Shown: positions 59,049-64,000 of the stretch, in pieces
Numbering within the stretch: the first letter of the stretch is position 1
Layout: each line of letters starts with the position of its first letter
Assembly (NCBI GenBank): GCA_022592435.1
Contig: JABYQS010000057.1
Coordinates: forward strand, 149,359 to 213,358
Direction of reading: 5' to 3'
DNA from: Cerioporus squamosus
Lineage: Eukaryota; Basidiomycota; Agaricomycetes; Polyporales; Polyporaceae
DNA length: 64,000 nt
Notes under the pieces: generated by a model
Seen by the model: the letters and a program-made list of their open reading frames with translations, nothing else
Database searches by the model: none
Told to the model about the DNA's origin: nothing
Made by a program: the position numbers and the translations under genes

Positions 59049-59090
59049 GAAGAGGGGGAGAAGGAGGAGGAAGGAGGAGGGAGGAGGGAG
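59049..59090. repeat. Polypurine tract upstream of kinesin-3
   Basis: About 42 bases of almost only G and A (GGAGGAGG units) lie 70-110 bp upstream of the kinesin start. Such tracts can form triplex or G-quadruplex structures and may act in the promoter. Confidence 0.55.
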
Positions 59091-61668
59091 CGCCCAGTTG
59101 CCACGCCCAGCCGAAACCGCGTTTTTGCTTCGTTCATCCGAGTTATGCCTGTACTCTCCGTCCACGCCTTACTTGAGGTTGCTGCTCGCTGCCAAGCTCG
59201 GGCCTTGTCCTCAAGTCTCTCTCAGAACGTTGTTCGTCACGGTCGCTCTGTCCCATCCCATTTGTATCTCGAGCATACGCAAGGTTGGCCATGAGGTTGG
59301 CCGTAGCCAGCCGCGCTCGCGAACGCTGAATGAGAACATGGTGGCAATTGAGGACGCGCAAGGAGGGCTGCGCACGTACCGTTGACTAAATGGAGACGGG
59401 AAGGCCAACGAGATGAGGAAGTAACGGCGAAGGTATGATTTAGATATCCGCTTTCCTCTCCGAGTCACCCTCGTCTCAATGCTAGTCAAGAACCTTTAAG
59501 GACCCCGATTTTCTTGTTTATCTTGCCCGACCGTACATCGTGTCGAGGTCCAACACTCGAGGCATACTGAACAATCATTACGCTGGGCGAGTGGCCTGCA
59601 ACGGCATCGAGAATCAGGTAAGTCTTGCGCTGAGTCGTTTGTCGTCTTCCCGAGCGCGAGCTAATGATGTTGTAATTATTAACAGATCTGTACAATCTGC
59701 GTGAACAGGCTTGAGGTGGCTAACCGAGTCCATCAGTCTCGACCCCAGGACGGCTGTATGCTCGTTCTCTCCCACTCTGCTGTTGGCAAAGTGATGGCCT
59801 CGTTTGGCATCACCCGCAGGACCGACGCATATATCCAAGCCCTCCTCCTCTCCTTCCATCAATCCTTGGTCTCGCTCTGCTATGTTTCGTGCAACCGCTT
59901 CTCTTTCCTGTGTCACTCCCGCTCCGACACACTCTCCCAGTCTGGCGCTTTTCTCTGTTGCTCGCTGTCCTCTGGTGTCTCGATCACTCCCGTCCTCGTC
60001 TCCGAGCCTCAAGTTTCACTCTCTTCTGTGACCTATACGTCATACAGCTGTTTTCGCATGTCGTTTGGTGTCCTTCGACACGGGATGCCACCACCTATGC
60101 TTCTCCCTCGACCGTCTCCACATGGTAGAGATCTCCGTCACCTCCCTCGATTCTTTCTGCTACCTGTGAACATGTGCTGTGTACCCACCTTCCGAGGATA
60201 CGGTCGCAATGATACGAGACGGCCTTGTCCTCAGCCATCCCCGGATTTGACCAACCTATGCACTACGCGATCTCGGTATCAGTGGAAACGCCCAAGGGAA
60301 TCTGGGTAGTCAGCACAGATGGGCTCGCTCATGGTACGTCAGTATCGCTATACCGTCGTACGTCGCTCCCGAGGCCACCGGCGTAGGATATCGCGTCTGA
60401 GGGCGCAAGGACATTAAGGCCGGCAACAGGTCGCTAGAATGACACTTCCTGCAGCTGGGAAAGAGTGCTTGGAGATTGCAGGTTGCTGGTACGCATGATG
60501 CTCAGTTCACTGCCCCCACCTACCATGACTGCGTACCTGCCTACTCTCTCTCCACCCAGATCATTTCCGGCCTGCACCCTGTATCGCCAATCCAGTAACC
60601 GTCTTTGTATATTGGAAGATGCTATCGTATCCCGGGCTCTCTATGGACAGATCCATGTAGAATGAGTATTCCAGTCGTATGCTGTACTCAATAGCGTCAA
60701 TGTAGTGAGTTCCATTGCGAACCCATGTGGTTCCGCAATTCGCGCGATAGCTGTTGTGCGTTACTTCTCTCATATACCGCCGCGCTGCATTGTTGAAAGT
60801 AAGGCTTGAGAGCAAACTCCTAAAGCTATCTGCTGTATGTGTATGTGGTGTATGCACACCTGCGCTAACCCATTGGGTAGCGGATCTACAGCGGGTACTG
60901 CCGTCTCATCCCACCGACTTGCATAGTCCACAACTCTCAATTGACTCTCGATTGTTGCTAAAAGACAATAGATAGGAAACGGTAGAAGTGATAACGCACT
61001 AGAACAAAGCAGAAAGAACGTCTTGGCGATAGCTGCTGAAGCTGCCGTATGCATCGATTGTGTCCTGAACATTGCGCATATGCTCACCTGAAGACGCGAG
61101 GATATGTCCGCAGTGCGCAGTGTACCGTTGCGTGGTCGCAGAGTGGTTTGGTTCACCAATGACCTTCTGCTGCGGCATACGAGGCCGGGTACGATGTCGG
61201 ATCTCGCAGACTGAGATACGCGCCGCGACCACTGCGTGCCTCGGCGCGGAAGTAATTCCTCGTCGATGTGCGAAGGTCAAACCACCGCGAATTCGATCGC
61301 AATGCTGAGCAATGTTGAGCAACAGCCATCGCGAAGGCATCTGAAGACGAACAGACAAAGACGAGAGGGAAAGAGGGCAGAGTCGGGACGAGATGCGGGG
61401 AAATCGGGGCAGGCGATGGGCTCGTGGCGTGGAAGCAGTGCCGTCGCTCAAGCGTGTGAGTACAACGCGACTCAACTTTCCCTTCCTCCTCGTCGCCCTC
61501 GACGTCCTCGACGCCCTTACATCCCTCCACCGCCATCTCCCGCGGCACTGCCGAATTCTCTGCGGCTGATTTTGACGTCTCCCTGTGGTGGTTTGTCTTC
61601 TGTCTCCTGCATGCGACACCACATCCTGGCCCTCGCGTCGGTGAACTTCTCACTATCCGAGCCTCGTC
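59091..61668. other. Long stretch without a firm gene
   Basis: A plus-strand frame from ATG 59882 (MFRATASLSCVTPAPTHSPS) looks like a mitochondrial presequence exon. A segment near 60260-60330 (MHYAISVSVETPKGIWVVST) is protein-like in another frame. I could not join them. A 202-codon open frame at 59701-60309 and the region 60400-61650 show no recognisable domain. The right end must hold the promoter or 5' exons of the Q/M/P-rich gene. Confidence 0.3.
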
Positions 61669-62874
61669 ATGAACGTTCCTCACCCCGACATGCTCCGTGG
61701 AGGGGTTCCCAACATGCACCAGGGCCTCATGGGCCAGCAGTTTATGCCACCACAACCACAGCCAGGTCAGCAAACCATGCCGCATAACATGGGCCTTCTT
61801 CAAATAGCCAAGGCGGGAACCCCGGTCTCGGAATTGGGCGGTCAGCCAGGCGCCCCCAATCCCAACTACCCTCTCAATATGCAGCCAGGCCGTCGCCCGG
61901 TGTACATGGGCCAGCACCCCAACGGCCCCGCGCTGAACCCCGCTGGAGGCGCGGGTCCCTCTCACATGGCCGGTCTCGCGCCGAACCCGCTCCAGAACAT
62001 GGCCGGATTCGCTGGGGCGAACATGCAAGCGATCCGACGCGTGCAGCCGCAGCCGATGGTGGGACAGGCAGGTGCGCACGGGATGCCGGGGATGCAGCCA
62101 GGGATGATTGGGGGCGGTATGAGCATGAACGGGCAGCCTCCCATGAGCGCGATGCGCGGGATGACGCAGCAGCAGATGCAGATGCAGATGCGGCAGCACC
62201 AGCAGGCGTCGTCGCAGGGAGGTGGTATGTCGCCCGATAACATGGGGTTGCCGATGACCCGGGCGGGACAGATGCAGGGCGCGAATGGGCTCCCGCCTCA
62301 CGCGCGGACGGCGTCCGGGCAGCAGCTCATGTCGACGCTGGGGCAGCCGCAGACGCATCCGATGCAACACAACGCGTTCGCGAACTCGATGTCGATGCCA
62401 CACCAGCACCAACACCAACACCAACACCAGCAATCCCAGCTTGGCTCGTCCCAGCACGTGGGGCCGTCTGGACAGCAGCAGCCGAACATGGCAGGCGCGC
62501 TGGCAGGTAATCCCATGCCTCCACAGCCGACTGGAAACCGTGCGCAAATGACCCCCGACAACTCCATGTTCATGAACTTCCAGAATCCCCCGATGCAACC
62601 ACAACTCACCCATAACGTCCCGCGGATGCAGATGAGCAACATGAACAACGCCCAGTTCAACATGGCATCCTCACCTGCACCTCTCAATCCTGGCGGAGAC
62701 ATGTCTCAGCGAGGGCCGTCGTCGATGGATGCTTCCGGGCCTCTCACTCCAGCGCAGGTCATCGGGATGGGTGGTGGAGGTGATGGTTTCGCCTCAGGCT
62801 CGTTTGGCATGGGTGCAGGAGTGTCCCACGGATGCGGACGGGCAACGCGCCGGTGGACATGGCGTCCGAGGTAG
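61669..62874 (+). CDS. Q/M/P/G-rich putative transcriptional co-regulator
   Basis: A 401-codon open frame from ATG 61669 (MNVPHPDMLRGGVPNMHQGL) is extremely rich in M, Q, P, N and G, with QQQMQMQMRQHQQ and an HQ repeat (62401-62436). This composition resembles fungal Flo8/SSDP-type or other co-activator tails, but no folded domain is visible and upstream exons may be missing. The last residues (GCGRATRRWTWRPR) look unlike the rest, whereas an alternative frame there reads RTGNAPVDMASEVESEGRRV before a stop. A frameshift or intron near 62810 is therefore possible. The 486-codon antisense frame is taken as a shadow. Confidence 0.5.
   Translation: MNVPHPDMLRGGVPNMHQGLMGQQFMPPQPQPGQQTMPHNMGLLQIAKAGTPVSELGGQPGAPNPNYPLNMQPGRRPVYMGQHPNGPALNPAGGAGPSHMAGLAPNPLQNMAGFAGANMQAIRRVQPQPMVGQAGAHGMPGMQPGMIGGGMSMNGQPPMSAMRGMTQQQMQMQMRQHQQASSQGGGMSPDNMGLPMTRAGQMQGANGLPPHARTASGQQLMSTLGQPQTHPMQHNAFANSMSMPHQHQHQHQHQQSQLGSSQHVGPSGQQQPNMAGALAGNPMPPQPTGNRAQMTPDNSMFMNFQNPPMQPQLTHNVPRMQMSNMNNAQFNMASSPAPLNPGGDMSQRGPSSMDASGPLTPAQVIGMGGGGDGFASGSFGMGAGVSHGCGRATRRWTWRPR
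62401..62436. repeat. CACCAR hexamer repeat coding for (HQ)n
   Basis: Six or so copies of CACCAR/CAACAC encode alternating H and Q within the Q/M/P-rich protein. Confidence 0.7.
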
Positions 62875-63466
62875 AGAGCGAGGGGCGTCGGGTGTCGTAA
62901 CAGCGGAATATATTTTGTTCGCGGGATTGGCGGCCTCTCCGGGATCTCGCGTGTGACGGTGCCCGTCGAGTCCGCCGATAAAAACATTGGAAAGGGTGGG
63001 TTGGGGGCCATATAGAGCAGTAGGACTTGTGTCTGAGATGGTACGCCCCGGAGGTGGCTTTCTGTGCGGGATGGGCTCGCCACAGGCTTGGACAGGTGCA
63101 TTCGGATTTCGGACTACGTAGTACAGGCTATATACAATTCCACCCAAGCTCCCGCCCGCAGCCAAGCAGAGGAACGCGGGCGTACGACCCTCGAAAACGC
63201 TCTCCGAGCACGGGCGCGCAGGCAGCGGACTTCGCGATCTCGTGTCTCGCGGCGCGTCGCGCGTCTTGCCTCCCGCCACCACCGCCCTGCTGCACGCTCG
63301 TCGAACGTCAAACTCGACGTGCACCTGCTTTTGATGCGACACCCACCGCGCGGGACACAAGATGGCCGCTTCCTGTGCGTCCAAGACCGTCGCATCGCGC
63401 CGCCACCTCCGAGCGACGCGCTTTACGCACTGCTGAGCCATGAAGCGGGAGGGAAACGAGAAGTAC
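62875..63466. other. Intergenic, no gene resolved
   Basis: High-GC sequence with overlapping open frames on both strands and no recognisable domain. Confidence 0.25.
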
Positions 63467-63955
63467 TCACAGGTAAGCCACGGAACTTGCTCGCTGTGCC
63501 TTGGGGACCTCCTTCAAATTTGGAGCCGCATGCCTGGTTGAAGAAGCAAGCACGCAAACACTGCGTAGAGGGCTCTTCACGCGCCGCCGCCGCCGAGGCA
63601 TCCATCTGTAAGTCAGCATTGCGCACTCGGTGTCAAAAGGTCCGTTCCCATCGAGCTTCGCCAGTAGCCAAGCCGCCAGAGTGCACATCTGCAGCCCAGA
63701 TGGCAGCAACACTAGGATGTGCGCGCAGGTAAGTGGCTGTATGCCGGCAGGAGACAGGCTGAAGTGGACCTTTCTAGCGGACAGCGGCATCCGTGCGAGC
63801 TGTGCACGAGGTAGGTCATACAGCTGGCCTCGGAAGAGCGATACAGAGCGCAGGTACGTACCTTCCCAGGTCCTGTCAGCATTGCCGACTCGGAGAGCGC
63901 ATTCCCGTCGAGCTCTGACAGTCGGTTCGGACAGTCGCGCTTGGAGCCGCATCAT
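63467..63955 (-). other. Unresolved minus-strand open frame near the right edge
   Basis: A 162-codon frame with several possible GT-AG introns. In one reading, LDGNALSESAMLT and LDGNGPFDTECAMLT occur in two successive segments, suggesting an internal duplication. No family was recognised, and the gene, if real, may continue past 64000. Confidence 0.2.
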
Positions 63956-64000
63956 GTCAGAAGGTAGGTCCCTGGATCGGCGAGCAGGTCAACAGCTATA

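Noticed and set aside
59701..60309. A 202-codon plus-strand open frame
   Set aside because: Pyrimidine-rich sequence gives S/L/C-rich residues without a domain. A different frame inside it looks more like coding sequence.
61153..62613. A 486-codon minus-strand open frame
   Set aside because: It lies antisense to the Q/M/P-rich frame and reads as a low-complexity H/R/V/L string (LVLVLVLVLVW), the mirror of the HQ repeat. No domain.
1..64000. tRNA, rRNA, CRISPR and long transposon searches by eye
   Set aside because: No cloverleaf with a recognisable B-box, no rRNA signature, no regularly spaced repeats, and no reverse transcriptase, integrase or transposase motif were found. A covariance-model scan would be needed to exclude small RNAs.

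Overview
The window looks like a chromosome segment from a basidiomycete fungus, most likely an Agaricomycete of polypore type. The genes are dense and lie on both strands. They are cut by many 50-60 nt GT-AG introns with tiny exons, and there are no operons or Shine-Dalgarno sites. The families also fit: a DUF6533 membrane protein, a cerato-platanin, a HET-domain protein, a cytochrome b5-fused acyl-CoA delta-9 desaturase, and a fungal PNUTS, MED13 and kinesin-3. No rRNA, tRNA, CRISPR array or autonomous transposon was recognised.

Layout. 1-7 kb: 5' end of an SRP40/Nopp140-like nucleolar gene, an F-box/LRR remnant, a MITE-like inverted-repeat element, a fungal HNH-like gene, and a DUF2433 phosphoesterase-fold/RRM/RGG protein. 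7-19 kb: MED13 (Mediator kinase module), RAI1/DXO decapping nuclease, the mitochondrial glycine carrier HEM25, BIG1/VOA1-like ER protein, and SPT4. 19-31 kb: secreted cerato-platanin, short/branched-chain acyl-CoA dehydrogenase, a HET-domain gene with a broken frame, ICP55-like aminopeptidase P, and an APC-family permease. 31-42 kb: an unknown protein, DUF6533 protein, WW-domain protein, HMG-box protein, PNUTS-like PP1 regulator, and ARL2. 42-53 kb: OLE1 desaturase, a small membrane protein candidate, two tandem paralogous type II membrane glycosyltransferase-like genes, and IMP3. 53-64 kb: kinesin-3 (Unc104/KIF1), a Q/M/P-rich putative co-regulator, and unresolved sequence at the right edge.

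Many neighbours are tightly paired. Divergent starts lie 180 bp apart (BIG1/SPT4), 228 bp (RAI1/HEM25) and 325 bp (glycosyltransferase B/IMP3). Convergent ends lie 144 bp apart (ARL2/OLE1) and 240 bp (HEM25/BIG1). Most genes are housekeeping: transcription (MED13, SPT4, PNUTS, RAI1, HMG), ribosome biogenesis (SRP40, IMP3), mitochondria (HEM25, ICP55, acyl-CoA dehydrogenase) and transport or lipids (kinesin-3, ARL2, OLE1). A few accessory genes (HET, cerato-platanin, HNH, DUF6533, the glycosyltransferase pair) are scattered among them.

The strongest unusual signal is splicing. Three genes need micro-exons of 12, 12 and 17 nt to rebuild invariant motifs: the WW domain, the kinesin P-loop and the ARL2 core. 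The PNUTS zinc finger is rebuilt only by an in-frame 60-nt GC-AG intron. The two 12-nt micro-exons are frame-neutral, so skipping either would remove four residues from a functional motif.
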